Assembly: GCA_023382675.1 (NCBI GenBank)
Contig: JAHDWN010000017.1
Span: 62,913 to 126,912, forward strand
Length of the DNA: 64,000 nucleotides
Direction: 5' to 3'
Source: Anaerolineae bacterium
GTDB taxonomy: Bacteria > Chloroflexota > Anaerolineae > Aggregatilineales > Phototrophicaceae
In this document: in pieces, positions 34,586-43,433 of the stretch
How the letters are laid out: each line of letters starts with the position of its first letter
How positions within the stretch are numbered: position 1 is the first letter of the stretch
Program-made: the position numbers and the translations under genes
The notes under the pieces: generated by a model
The model's input: the letters and a program-made list of their open reading frames with translations, nothing else
Told to the model about the DNA's origin: nothing
Databases searched by the model: none

Positions 34586-35086
34586 ATGACAGACTCGACG
34601 ACCACCGTAGTCGACAACCAGGAAGAACCAGTAACAGCCTCCGGGGGTACGCCGTGGAAGCGCACGGCGATCATCGTCATCGTAGTGATGCTCTTGATCG
34701 TCCTGCTGCCGATTGTGATCGCCCTGCTGGCGACGCAGGGGCAGCCGCTCGAAAACTTTGCCGCCGTCATCCAGATCATCCGCGACGTGTTCATCATCTT
34801 CCTGACGCTCCAGGGCGTCATGATCATCCTGGCGTTGGCGGTGCTGATCGCGCAGGTCGCCCGGCTGATCAACCTGCTGCAAAGTGAGGTCAAGCCGATC
34901 CTGAAGAACACGCAGGACACGGTCAACACGGCGGCGGGCACAGTGCGCTTCGTCGGCAAGAACGTGACCGAGCCGATCGTCAAGATCAGCGGCTTCATGG
35001 CCGGGGCGAGCGTGCTCGTCGGCCATCTCTTCGGCATTCGCCGCGCCATCCGCCCGGTCAAGCCGGAGGAGAAGGACAAAGCGTGA
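34586..35086 (+). CDS. Two-helix membrane protein, DUF948-like
   Basis: A 166-aa protein with a Thr/Glu-rich N-terminus, two hydrophobic segments (about residues 27-50 and 65-92), then an amphipathic region LLQSEVKPILKNTQDTVNTA and FVGKNVTEPIVKISGFMAGA resembling DUF948-type stress or envelope proteins. It begins eight bases after the previous gene and is clearly co-translated with it. A YtxH-like protein is encoded 355 bp downstream beyond a repeat insertion. Function unknown. Confidence 0.65.
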   Translation: MTDSTTTVVDNQEEPVTASGGTPWKRTAIIVIVVMLLIVLLPIVIALLATQGQPLENFAAVIQIIRDVFIIFLTLQGVMIILALAVLIAQVARLINLLQSEVKPILKNTQDTVNTAAGTVRFVGKNVTEPIVKISGFMAGASVLVGHLFGIRRAIRPVKPEEKDKA

Positions 35087-35140
35087 GGACAGACGGCGAT
35101 TCTGGATTCGCAAAGGGTACTGATGAATCATCCAATCATA

Positions 35141-35328
35141 TTTGAAGTGGTCAAATTGGCTGGTAGATTTCGCAGACTGTTCGCCGACGGGTCAACCCGT
35201 CGGCTAGATTCAATCAAGCATACTGAAGATGCTTCGTTACAGTGTCACTGGGTCTGGCATGCTTTTCTAGCACCTTCAATGTGCTGGATGTCCCCTAGCC
35301 GACCGATTGATCGGTCGGCGACAAAAGC
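35141..35328 (+). repeat. Multi-hairpin interspersed repeat, copy 2
   Basis: The partner of 7939-8124. The first hairpin here is GCCGACGGGT/ACCCGTCGGC with a CA loop, one pair longer than copy 1, showing that both arms changed together. It splits what looks like one operon of small membrane proteins. No gene was seen in 35087-35440. Confidence 0.75.
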
Positions 35329-35440
35329 AATCCAGTCCCGAACCGCGAAGCCGAATATTCTGTCATGTGCAATTCGATCTATCAGCAAGGATCCAGACAG
35401 TTTATTCATTCTCGTTGAGCGAATGGGCTAGGCGGCGCGT

Positions 35441-35686
35441 ATGTTGGAAGTGATTTGCGGCGGACTCATTGGCTTGATCGCGGGCGCGGCGGCAGCGCTC
35501 TGGTGGCTGCCCAAGAGCGGCAAGCGTCTGCGCGACGAGGCCGCGGAAGCGGTCGAATCCGCCGGGCGCGAGCTGCGTTCGCGCGCAGAGTCCGTCGTGC
35601 CCACCGATCCGATTGCTGAGAGCCTGGCCGAGGGCAAGGCCGCCGCCCGCCGCCGCCTGCGCGAACTGGGGTTGGATGGCGAGTAG
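35441..35686 (+). CDS. YtxH-like small membrane protein
   Basis: An 81-aa protein: one N-terminal helix with glycine-alanine packing (CGGLIGLIAGAAAALWWLP), then a charged amphipathic helix beginning KSGKRLRDEAAEAVESAGRE. This is the YtxH/gas-vesicle-GvpP-like layout of general-stress envelope proteins. Together with the DUF948-like gene upstream it repeats a pairing seen in other bacteria. The ribosome site is weak and a repeat separates it from the upstream genes. Confidence 0.6.
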   Translation: MLEVICGGLIGLIAGAAAALWWLPKSGKRLRDEAAEAVESAGRELRSRAESVVPTDPIAESLAEGKAAARRRLRELGLDGE

Positions 35687-35778
35687 CGGCTGGCTGATCG
35701 GGGCTGAAGCGGAATTAAAGGCCAAGGCCGTCATTCAGTAAAGAAGCCGGGCATATTTGGTCCCACGAGGAGATAAAT

Positions 35779-36756
35779 ATGTCTGTGGAGCCAGCCTCCC
35801 TCGCGGTTCGACAGCACATCGATCTGCTGCCAACCTCGCCCTTCCACTTCGAAGGAACGGTGCACAAGCCCTCGCATTTCCCGTCGAGTGACAATGCCTA
35901 CGAGAGCGCCTGTTATTGGTTCTCGCTCCGTCTTGCAGATGCAACCTACGGCGTCAAACTGACCAATCTGGGAACCATCGACGCGCCCAGATTGCGGCTC
36001 GACGTTTTCTCTGCCAGCGAGGTCTCAGCGGCGCAGCTTGCCAGCATCCGATCGGAAATCGAGTATCGTTTCGACCTGAATGCAAACCTGGCCGGGTTCT
36101 ACCAGGACTGCGGCCAGGGCGCGCTCCTCAAGCCGGTGCTGGAACGGTGGCGCGGCGCGCGCGTGAGCAACGGCAACTCGCTCTATGAGTTTCTTGTCAT
36201 CACGACCGTGCTGCAGAACGCGACCGTTCGCCGCTCCGTCCAGATGATGGAGACTCTGTTTCAGGCCTATGGATCGCAAGTCGCCTTCGACGGCAAGACG
36301 CTCTCGGCCTTCTGGTCGCCGCGCGCGATTGACGAAACCAGCGAAGAGGCGCTGCGGGCGTTGAAACTGGGCTATCGCGCAAAGACGCTCAAGCGGCAGG
36401 CGCGCGCCATGGCAGCGGGCGACATCGACGAAAGCGCGCTTCGGACACTGCCCACGGATGCGTTGAAGGCCAGGCTGCTGGCACTCTATGGCATTGGCCC
36501 CGCGTCGGTCTGGTACCTGCTGTTCGAGGTCTTCAAGCGCTACGACGTCTTTGAATACATCTCGCCCTGGGAGCAGAAGATCTACTCCCGGCTGCTGTTC
36601 GACGAGGAATTGGTTGACGCCAACCGGATTCTGCGGGAAGTCGATGCCCGCTGGGGACAGTGGAAGATGCTCGCCGCGCACTACCTCTTCGAAGACCTGT
36701 TCTGGCAGCGCAAGACGCGCAGCATCCCCTGGCTGGAGGCACTGATTCGGCTGTAG
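35779..36756 (+). CDS. HhH-GPD DNA glycosylase homologue (AlkA-like)
   Basis: A 325-aa protein. The N-terminal 100 residues resemble the AlkA-type beta domain; residues 130-320 form the helical HhH-GPD domain: LYEFLVITTVLQNATVRRSV, LGYRAKTLKRQAR, and the hairpin LLALYGIGPASVWYLL (233-248) that grips DNA. The catalytic Asp of the family should fall in the following loop, but here the best-aligned residue is Glu265 in ISPWEQKIYSR, so activity may differ. Family members excise alkylated bases. The start follows GAGGAG. Convergent with the nuclease gene. Confidence 0.75.
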   Translation: MSVEPASLAVRQHIDLLPTSPFHFEGTVHKPSHFPSSDNAYESACYWFSLRLADATYGVKLTNLGTIDAPRLRLDVFSASEVSAAQLASIRSEIEYRFDLNANLAGFYQDCGQGALLKPVLERWRGARVSNGNSLYEFLVITTVLQNATVRRSVQMMETLFQAYGSQVAFDGKTLSAFWSPRAIDETSEEALRALKLGYRAKTLKRQARAMAAGDIDESALRTLPTDALKARLLALYGIGPASVWYLLFEVFKRYDVFEYISPWEQKIYSRLLFDEELVDANRILREVDARWGQWKMLAAHYLFEDLFWQRKTRSIPWLEALIRL

Positions 36757-36802
36757 CGCGCTGCTTCGCTCATGGGCTGCCGCACGACTCTGGCATCAGC
36801 TG

Positions 36803-37966
36803 CTAATTCCAGTCATAGGCTGACGAATACCGCCGCCCGGCAATCCCGTCACATGTGGTCGAGGCCCACAATCCGAGGTCGACCAGATGAGCACCATGCT
36901 CCAACTGCATGAATTCTTCAACATAGCGATACGGATCGCGATACGTGTATTCGAAGGCGTATCCCTCAGCCACCAGGATCGCATTGACCATGCGCCCATC
37001 GGGCAGCCAGACATAGCGCAGCAGTCGCCCATATTTATCGCGATCATCCTGAGAGGTATCGGCTTCCAAAAGAACGACTTGATTCGCTGTTAAGGCTACC
37101 TGCCGGGCTGTCGCCTCATCGGCGTAGCAGCGCCCGTATTCAGGCGTGTCAATACCTATCAGACGTATCCTGTCATGGTTGCCTGCAATGCTCACCTCGA
37201 TGGTGTCACCGTCAACAACCCGCGTGACTTCGGCACGAGTCACATCAGGCGGCATTTGCAGCGTAAACGCCTGGATGACGTGTTCGGGGCGCTCGGCGGA
37301 CGCGCTGCAAGCCATATCGGCCCAGATTCCAAGCGATTGGCTTCGCGCCCGCGCTTCGGCGGCACGAAACTGCTCCCGATAATCATATGGGCTGAAATAG
37401 GTGTACTCGAAGGCGTATCCCTGTTCAATCAGGGCTTGATTGGCGAGGCGGCCATCCATGAGCCGGACGTAGCGCGACAATCGCCCGAACTTGTCGCGGT
37501 TGGGCAAGCTGCTATCCGCTTCTAGCCAGACGCGCTGCCCTTGCAGCAGATTGCCTGCGCCTTCAGCACTTCTGTCACCGAAACACATCCAAGGCTCTGG
37601 CGCATCCAGCCCCAGAAGGCGAACACGCTCGTTGGTGTTCGCATCAATCTGTACGTCTACCGTGTCACCATTGACGACCGAAGAGACCGTTACCTGAATG
37701 GGCTGGCTTGGTGAGGCAGTCCGCACGACAGGTGTCGGCAGGATGAATTGTGGAGCCGGGACGCTCTTTGGATTGGCAGAGTTGATCAGCGTGTAGATTG
37801 TCCAAACCGGCAGCGCGAGAAGGATGAGCACACCTGCAAGATGCAGCAGCTTCACGAACCACGGCCTGGCACTTACTGCTCGCGCCAGAAGATGAGTAAC
37901 TATCGCCAGGTATACCAGAATAAGCAGCTTAGGAATGGAGAGGATTGTCTTTACCATCGGTATCAT
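36803..37966 (-). CDS. Membrane-anchored protein with tandem thermonuclease (SNase) domains
   Basis: About 387 aa from ATG 37966; a TTG at 37978 would add four residues. Two N-terminal membrane segments precede an extracytoplasmic Pro-rich linker and two SNase-like domains (about 93-218 and 245-381). Both keep the catalytic set: VRLLGLDAPE and IRLIGIDTPE (Arg, Asp, Glu) and RDKFGRLSRY and RDKYGRLLRY (second Arg). Each has a conserved Cys after the Asp-x-Pro-Glu motif and ends in LGIWAD or LGLWAS. This is an internal duplication with both sites intact; it likely cuts extracellular nucleic acid. Confidence 0.85.
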   Translation of the reverse strand: MIPMVKTILSIPKLLILVYLAIVTHLLARAVSARPWFVKLLHLAGVLILLALPVWTIYTLINSANPKSVPAPQFILPTPVVRTASPSQPIQVTVSSVVNGDTVDVQIDANTNERVRLLGLDAPEPWMCFGDRSAEGAGNLLQGQRVWLEADSSLPNRDKFGRLSRYVRLMDGRLANQALIEQGYAFEYTYFSPYDYREQFRAAEARARSQSLGIWADMACSASAERPEHVIQAFTLQMPPDVTRAEVTRVVDGDTIEVSIAGNHDRIRLIGIDTPEYGRCYADEATARQVALTANQVVLLEADTSQDDRDKYGRLLRYVWLPDGRMVNAILVAEGYAFEYTYRDPYRYVEEFMQLEHGAHLVDLGLWASTTCDGIAGRRYSSAYDWN

Positions 37967-38166
37967 GACTTTGCTCAACTACTTCGATAATACCCTTGCT
38001 GAAGTCATCATTTGGTGAAGACTGGGACAGCAATACGTTATTTATGTTCAACGGTTGTCATCAATAAATCCCTGGCTCGAAAGGTCGCCGTCAGATACCC
38101 CGCTTGCCATCACAGAACAAGTGTGCTTAAATTGACAGGCGGGGCATCATCCAGCGGAGCGCGCGC

Positions 38167-38910
38167 ATGACCATCATCTTCGAGGAACGACCGTCAGACT
38201 CGCCATACATCAAGACGGTGACGCGCGGCTACACGGCCAGCGCCGGATCGACCATCCGCCCCGCCGAGAACCACTGGCACATGGTCTTCACGCGCGTACA
38301 CGGGCGTATGCTGCCGATCCTCGTCGGCCCGTGGCGCAGCGCCGGCGATGTCGCCTGGGGCGAAGGCGCGGAGATCCTCTGGATCAGGTTCGCGGCGGGG
38401 GTATTCATGCCCCATCTGCCAACAAAGCGCTTGCTCGACTCAGAGACCACCCTGCCCGGCGCAGCGGGACGCTCCTTCTGGCTCAAGAGCGCCGCCTGGC
38501 AGTTCCCCGACTACGACAACGCCGAGACGTTTGTCGAGTGGCTCGTGCGCGACGAGGTGCTGGTGTATGATCCGGTCGTGAGCGCGGCGCTCCAGGGGCA
38601 GCCGCAGGGGATTGCGCCGCGCACGGTGCGGCATCGCTTCTTGCAGGCCACCGGCCTGACGCAGAGCCACATCCACCAGGTCGAACGCGCCCAGCGCGCC
38701 CGGACACTGCTTGAGCAAGGCCTGTCGATCCTCGACGTCGTCTGCGAAGCGGGCTATTTCGATCAGCCGCACCTGACGCGCGCGCTCCGGCAATTCGTCG
38801 GCTACACCCCCGCGCAGATCATCCGCATGAGCCAGCCCGCTTGCCATTCTGTACAAGACAGCCGCCCCGGCCTGGATTATCATACAAATGTTCTAACGAA
38901 CAACCGATAA
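38167..38910 (+). CDS. AraC-family transcriptional regulator
   Basis: A 247-aa protein with an N-terminal sensory domain (ENHWHMVFTRVHGRMLPILV; MPHLPTKRLLDSET) and a C-terminal double helix-turn-helix. The second helix-turn-helix region reads LSILDVVCEAGYFDQPHLTR and ends QFVGYTPAQIIRM, the AraC signature. The next gene starts 21 bp downstream and two more follow closely, so it probably regulates its own operon. Short direct repeats for its binding were not identified in the upstream gap. Confidence 0.85.
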   Translation: MTIIFEERPSDSPYIKTVTRGYTASAGSTIRPAENHWHMVFTRVHGRMLPILVGPWRSAGDVAWGEGAEILWIRFAAGVFMPHLPTKRLLDSETTLPGAAGRSFWLKSAAWQFPDYDNAETFVEWLVRDEVLVYDPVVSAALQGQPQGIAPRTVRHRFLQATGLTQSHIHQVERAQRARTLLEQGLSILDVVCEAGYFDQPHLTRALRQFVGYTPAQIIRMSQPACHSVQDSRPGLDYHTNVLTNNR

Positions 38911-38931
38911 TCAACTGGAGGAGGAGCAATC

Positions 38932-39417
38932 ATGAGCACAGCAGCGGAGAAACGCGATCTCGTCATCACGCACGTGTTTGACGCGCCGCTGGAACGAGTC
39001 TGGCAGGCCTGGGTCGATCCCGCCGACGTGAAGCAGTGGTGGGGGCCGGACGGCTTCACCGCGCCGATTGCGCGGATCGATTTTCGCGAGGGCGGCACGG
39101 CGTTCCTGTGCATGAGTTCGCCGCAGTTCGGCGACAACTACAGCACCTGGGATTACACCGCCATCGTGCCGCAGCAGCGGATCGAGTACATCCACTACCT
39201 GGTCGATCAGGATGGCGTCAAAGTTGACCCCGTCGCCATGGGGATGCCCCCGGATTTTCCACAGGACATGCGCCAACAGGTCACGTTCAAGGCGCTGGGC
39301 GACCATCAGACCGAAGTCACGGTGACGGAATACGGCTGGCCGGTCGGGCAGATGATGGAGCTGTCGCGCATGGGCATGGAGCAGTGCCTGAACAAGATGG
39401 CGGCGCTGTTCAAATGA
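38932..39417 (+). CDS. SRPBCC/AHSA1-like ligand-binding protein
   Basis: A 161-aa AHSA1-type START-like protein. Signature: ITHVFDAPLERVWQAWVDP, VKQWWGPDGFTAPIARIDFR and an end in HQTEVTVTEYG followed by GMEQCLNKMAALF. It begins after GGAGGAGG, 21 bp from the AraC stop. In many bacteria such proteins are encoded next to regulators and glyoxalase-like proteins in small detoxification operons. It binds a hydrophobic ligand; enzymatic role unknown. Confidence 0.85.
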   Translation: MSTAAEKRDLVITHVFDAPLERVWQAWVDPADVKQWWGPDGFTAPIARIDFREGGTAFLCMSSPQFGDNYSTWDYTAIVPQQRIEYIHYLVDQDGVKVDPVAMGMPPDFPQDMRQQVTFKALGDHQTEVTVTEYGWPVGQMMELSRMGMEQCLNKMAALFK

Positions 39418-39443
39418 GCTTCGTTCAGAAAGGGTGATGGATC

Positions 39444-39839
39444 ATGGCAGCAGCGTCATATATGCGGCTTGAACTTGTGCCGGTGCCGGTGTCGGATGTT
39501 GACCGGGCGAAAACCTTTTACGCAGACAAGCTAGGTTTCAATGTGGATCATGATACACAAGCCAGCGACACCATGCGCGTCGTCCAGTTGACGCCGCCAG
39601 GGTCGGCCTGCTCGATTGTCATCGGCACCGGTCTGGGCGAGATCTCGGACATGAAGTCGGGAACGGTCAAGGGCTTGCACCTGGTCGTCGCGGACATCGA
39701 GGCGACACGCACGGCGCTGGTCGAGCGCGGCGTCGAGATCGGCGACATAATCGTCTATCCGCGAGACGTCAAGTTCGCCCGTTTCCACGACCCCGACGGC
39801 AACCTGTGGCTGCTGCAGGAAATTCCGCCCAATTTGTAA
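39444..39839 (+). CDS. VOC-family (glyoxalase/bleomycin-resistance-like) protein
   Basis: A 131-aa single VOC unit of two beta-alpha-beta-beta-beta motifs: VPVPVSDVDRAKTFYADKLG and later VVADIEATRTALVERGVEIG, ending in FHDPDGNLWLLQEIP. A metal-binding Glu lies in the last strand (LQE) and a possible first ligand in LELVPVPV. Third gene of the AraC-led operon, 26 bp after the SRPBCC gene. Such proteins bind metal and small electrophiles or drugs. Confidence 0.85.
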   Translation: MAAASYMRLELVPVPVSDVDRAKTFYADKLGFNVDHDTQASDTMRVVQLTPPGSACSIVIGTGLGEISDMKSGTVKGLHLVVADIEATRTALVERGVEIGDIIVYPRDVKFARFHDPDGNLWLLQEIPPNL

Positions 39840-39884
39840 CACATCTACATACGTTATCACGTCAAATCCAAAGGGGGATTCACC

Positions 39885-40484
39885 ATGGGCACAGTCGGTG
39901 CAGGCTTTAGCATGTCGCTCGACGGCTTTATCGCCGGGCCGAATGACGATATGCAGCAGGTCTTTGCCTGGATGTTCAAGGGCGACCAGGATGTTCAAGT
40001 ATCTATCGGCGACGAGGCCATAGATCTCAAACTGACCTCGGAGGGCGTCGATCAGCGTGAGGGCGCGGCGCAAGCCATCGGGGCGATCCTCTCCGGGCGG
40101 AGGATGTTCGACGTCGCCGGCGCGTGGGGCGGCAAACACCCTCTGAATGTGCCGATTGTCGTCCTGACCCATCACCCGCCGCAAGAATGGGTGAGCAAAC
40201 CAGGCTCGCCGTTCACCTTCGTCACCGATGGCATTGAGAGCGCCGTGGCGAAGGCCAAAGCGATCGCGGGCGACAAGAACGTCGGCGTCGGTGGCGCGGA
40301 TGTCACGCGCCAGTGCCTCAAGGCTGGGCTGCTGGACGAGATCGGCATTGACCTCGTGCCGGTTCTGCTCGGCAGCGGCGTCCGCCTGTTCGAACAGATC
40401 GGCATTGAACCAGTCGAACTCGAAATCCTCGGCGTGACCGAAGACACGGGCGTCACCCACCTGCGCTACCGCGTGGTGAAATGA
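39885..40484 (+). CDS. Dihydrofolate reductase-like (RibD C-domain) protein
   Basis: A 199-aa protein of the RibD C-terminal/DHFR superfamily: GAGFSMSLDGFIAGPNDDM at the start, AIGAILSGRRMFDVAGAW, VVLTHHPPQEW, NVGVGGADVTRQCLKAGLLD and ELEILGVTEDTGVTHLRYRV. The domain binds NADPH; cellular substrate unknown. Fourth and last gene of the AraC-led operon, with AAAGGGGG before the start and a terminator 16 bp after the stop. Confidence 0.85.
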   Translation: MGTVGAGFSMSLDGFIAGPNDDMQQVFAWMFKGDQDVQVSIGDEAIDLKLTSEGVDQREGAAQAIGAILSGRRMFDVAGAWGGKHPLNVPIVVLTHHPPQEWVSKPGSPFTFVTDGIESAVAKAKAIAGDKNVGVGGADVTRQCLKAGLLDEIGIDLVPVLLGSGVRLFEQIGIEPVELEILGVTEDTGVTHLRYRVVK

Positions 40485-40499
40485 GCATTTGAGGTTGTA

Positions 40500-40526
40500 G
40501 GGCGCATCACAATGCGCCCAGTTTTT
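40500..40526 (+). terminator. Terminator of the AraC-led operon
   Basis: GGGCGCAT-CACA-ATGCGCCC followed by AGTTTTT. The stem belongs to the GGGCGCAT palindrome family also found at 20337 and 56868, here with a T-run that makes it work as a terminator. Confidence 0.75.
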
Positions 40527-40592
40527 CGTTGATCCGTAGGGGCTGCAAACGAAGTCACCGGAGGTAACGGCACTTCCGCATCACAATCTCAG

Positions 40593-42314
40593 CTATGCCG
40601 ACCTCAGCGCCTGGAAGGCCGCCGCCAGCGAGTCGAGCACGTCGGTGGCGCTGACGGCGCGCGTGCTGCCCAGCCGTTGCGCCGCCAGTGCCCCCGCCAG
40701 CCCATGGACGTAGACACCGCAGACCGCCGACTCGAACGCGCCCATCCCCTGCGCGCGCAGCCCGACGATCAACCCGGCGAGCACATCGCCCGTGCCCGCC
40801 GTCGCCAGCGCGCTGGTCTTGAATGGCGCGACCGCCAGCGTCCCATCCGGCGCGGCGATGACGGTGTGCGCGCCCTTGAGGACGACGATGCACTTCCAGG
40901 CCGCCGCCTTCTCCGCGGCCAGCGTCCAGCGCTGCGCCTGCACGTCCTTCGTCTCCAGGCCGCACAGCCGCGCCATCTCGCCAGGGTGTGGCGTCAGGAT
41001 CGTGTCCTTGGGCAGCAGCTTGTGCCAATCGTCGAGTTCGCTCAGGAGATTCAGCCCGTCAGCATCAATCACGAGCGGCGGCAGCGGCGTCTCGTCTTTG
41101 CCCACCTGCGCCTCGCCGGCGGGCGCGCTGAGGAAACCGATGCTGCGGGCGGCGCGGTTATGTGTAACGCTGCTGTGGAGCAGCGTTTGCAGCAGTTCGC
41201 GCGTGGTCGTCTCGCGCCCGACGCCGGGGCCGAACAACAGCGCTTCCGTCCGCTGCCCTTTCAAGTCCTTGGCGATCACGCTTGCCGCATCCGCCGCCAG
41301 CACACCGAGATCGCTCGGCAGCAGCAGCCACGTCACCTCCAGCAGCCGCCCGGCCAGTGCCCCGACGACATCACCGGGCGCGCCGACCGAGACCAGGCCC
41401 GCGCCGCTGCGGTAGGCTGCCAAGGCTGCCATGCCCGGCGCGCCGCTGTAATTGACCGAACCACCCGCGATCAAGGCGCGGCCATAGGTGCCCTTGTGAC
41501 CGTCGGCGGGACGCGCGGGCAGATGATCGTGGACGTAGACCGCATCAACCAGCGTCGTCTGCGCGTCTTTGAGCGGCGGCAGATCCTCCGGGATGCCGAG
41601 CGTCGCCACCCGCAGATCACCGACTGATGCCGCGCCGGGGAATTGGAACAGGCCGGGCTTGGCGCTAATGAACGTCACCGTCTCGTCAGCGGGCAGCGCA
41701 TTCGCATCGATCTCGCCGCTGTCACAGTCGAGTCCGCTCGGGCAATCGACCGCCAGGATGTACGGGCGGCCTGTGCGCGGTGTGTACGGCGCGGTCGGGT
41801 CGAGCGTGATGCCTTCTGCTTCGGGCACAAACTTGTCTGCCAGCGCCTTGTTGATCGCGCGGAAGATCTTGACCGCATCCGCGCGCAGCGGCGGCGTCGT
41901 GCCGATGCCATAGAGCGCGTCGATCACGAGCGTGGCGCTGGCGACGAGCTGCGTCAGCACACGGTAGCGCTGGTCGTCCTCAGCGTAGGCCATGAACGCG
42001 CCCGTCTCCTGCGCGGCGCGGAAGACCTCATCCTCGGCGGGATCGCGCCGTTTGACCAGATAGAAGCGGACGAGCGCCCCGCTCTCCTGCTTGATGATGC
42101 GCCCGGCGACCAGGCCATCGCCGCCGTTATTGCCCGGCCCGACGAGCACCGTCACCTGGGCGGCGTCCGGGTCCGGCAGGCGACGCAGCACGGCCAAGGC
42201 GCGCTCGGCGGTGGCGCGCCCGGCGCGTTCCATCATCGTGGCATAGGTGATGCCGCTCTCGTCGGCTTGCTTTTCGGCGTCGCGCATGGCGGCGACGGAC
42301 AGAATTTTGATCAT
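40593..42314 (-). CDS. nnrD: Bifunctional NAD(P)HX epimerase/dehydratase
   Basis: A 573-aa fusion that repairs hydrated NAD(P)H. Residues 1-260 are the YjeF-N epimerase: MERAGRATAE, VLVGPGNNGGDGLVAGRII, IDALYGIGTTPPLR and AVDCPSGLDCDSGEI. Residues 280-573 are the ADP-dependent dehydratase: GTYGRALIAGGSVNYSGAPG, GLVSVGAP, DADGLNLLSE, ILTPHPGEMARL, VVLKGAHTVIA and ATAGTGDVLAGLIVGL. Both halves look complete. Starts with ATG after a weak ribosome site. Convergent with the AraC-led operon and divergent from the VOC gene. Confidence 0.93.
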   Translation of the reverse strand: MIKILSVAAMRDAEKQADESGITYATMMERAGRATAERALAVLRRLPDPDAAQVTVLVGPGNNGGDGLVAGRIIKQESGALVRFYLVKRRDPAEDEVFRAAQETGAFMAYAEDDQRYRVLTQLVASATLVIDALYGIGTTPPLRADAVKIFRAINKALADKFVPEAEGITLDPTAPYTPRTGRPYILAVDCPSGLDCDSGEIDANALPADETVTFISAKPGLFQFPGAASVGDLRVATLGIPEDLPPLKDAQTTLVDAVYVHDHLPARPADGHKGTYGRALIAGGSVNYSGAPGMAALAAYRSGAGLVSVGAPGDVVGALAGRLLEVTWLLLPSDLGVLAADAASVIAKDLKGQRTEALLFGPGVGRETTTRELLQTLLHSSVTHNRAARSIGFLSAPAGEAQVGKDETPLPPLVIDADGLNLLSELDDWHKLLPKDTILTPHPGEMARLCGLETKDVQAQRWTLAAEKAAAWKCIVVLKGAHTVIAAPDGTLAVAPFKTSALATAGTGDVLAGLIVGLRAQGMGAFESAVCGVYVHGLAGALAAQRLGSTRAVSATDVLDSLAAAFQALRSA

Positions 42315-42456
42315 GGTGGTTCCGCGCTCTTCTCTGGCGATGATGTCAGATCTAACTCACCTGACGATTCGATGCAAGTCCGCGTCAGTCTAATCTTGCT
42401 CATACGCTTTCCGCATACAATCGAGCAGCACACCGTCAAGATCAAAGGATGATCGC

Positions 42457-43347
42457 GTGACAACATCGACAAACCCGGCAGCGACCCCATTTCAGGCGCT
42501 GCACCCGGCCACGCGCCTGGGACACGTGCATTACACCACGGCGGATCTGGCGCGCCAGATCGCGTTCTATCAAGATGTGCTCGGCTTCAAGCTCCACTGG
42601 CGCGAAGGCGATGCGGCCGGGTTGGGCGCAGGCGGCGAAGATCTGCTGCGGCTGACGCAGGTGCAGGGCGCGCGGCGCGTGGGCGGCACGACCGGCCTGT
42701 ATCACACCGCCTTTCTCGTGCCAACGCGCTGGGATCTGGCGCAGTTGCTCAAGAGCATCGCCGTGACGCGCACGCGCATCCAGGGCATGAGCAACCACGG
42801 CACACACTACGCCATCTATCTGCCGGACGCTGAGGGCAACGGCATCGAACTCGCCTGGGATTTTCCCCAGGAGCGCTGGCCGAAGACCGCCGAAGACATG
42901 CTGCGCAATAACCGCGGTCTGTCGCCGGAGGAGGTCTTCAGCGCGCTGGCGGATAGCGATGCGCCCTGGGATGGGCTGGACGCGCGGACGCAGGTCGGGC
43001 ACGTGCATCTGCATGTCGCCCATCTGCCGCCGACCGAGCAGTTCTATAGCGGCGTGCTCGGCTTCGACATCCCGTTCGATCTGCCGGGCGCGCAGGCGAT
43101 CTTCTTCTCAGCCGGTGGCTATCATCACCACATCGGGACGAATCTATGGCAGGGCGAGGGCGCGCCACCGCCGCCTGCCGATGCCATCGGACTGCGCTAC
43201 TTCACCATCGTGCTGCCGGACGAGACCGAACGGGAGCGCGTCCTCGCGCGCGTGCAGAATGCGGACATCGCGACCGAACCTGTCGCTGACGGTATTCTCG
43301 TGCGCGACCCGGCGCAGAACGGCATCATCCTGGCTGTAGAGCCATAA
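42457..43347 (+). CDS. Two-module VOC protein (CatE-like extradiol dioxygenase type)
   Basis: GTG start after AAAGGATGA. The 296-aa product contains two VOC modules: LGHVHYTTADLARQIAFYQD (about 26-45) and VGHVHLHVAHLPPTEQFYSG (about 178-197). Metal ligands of the active module are likely His in GHVHLHV, His in YHHHIGTNLW and a Glu near the C-terminus (GIILAVEP), as in CatE/ring-cleaving dioxygenases. LPDAEGNGIELAWDF is typical of this group. Substrate unknown. A strong terminator follows. Confidence 0.85.
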   Translation: MTTSTNPAATPFQALHPATRLGHVHYTTADLARQIAFYQDVLGFKLHWREGDAAGLGAGGEDLLRLTQVQGARRVGGTTGLYHTAFLVPTRWDLAQLLKSIAVTRTRIQGMSNHGTHYAIYLPDAEGNGIELAWDFPQERWPKTAEDMLRNNRGLSPEEVFSALADSDAPWDGLDARTQVGHVHLHVAHLPPTEQFYSGVLGFDIPFDLPGAQAIFFSAGGYHHHIGTNLWQGEGAPPPPADAIGLRYFTIVLPDETERERVLARVQNADIATEPVADGILVRDPAQNGIILAVEP

Positions 43348-43365
43348 TCCGCGACCAGAATCAAA

Positions 43366-43396
43366 AACGGCGCAGGTGTTTCAGCGCCGTTCTTTT
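43366..43396 (+). terminator. Terminator after VOC gene
   Basis: AACGGCGC and GCGCCGTT pair perfectly over a 10-nt loop, followed by CTTTTC. A second hairpin, GGGTTTGAC-GCT-GTCAAACCC (43407-43427), lies just beyond it, next to the stop of the convergent synthase gene, and may serve the opposite strand. Confidence 0.8.
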
Positions 43397-43433
43397 CGTC
43401 ATGTAGGGGTTTGACGCTGTCAAACCCGCTTGC

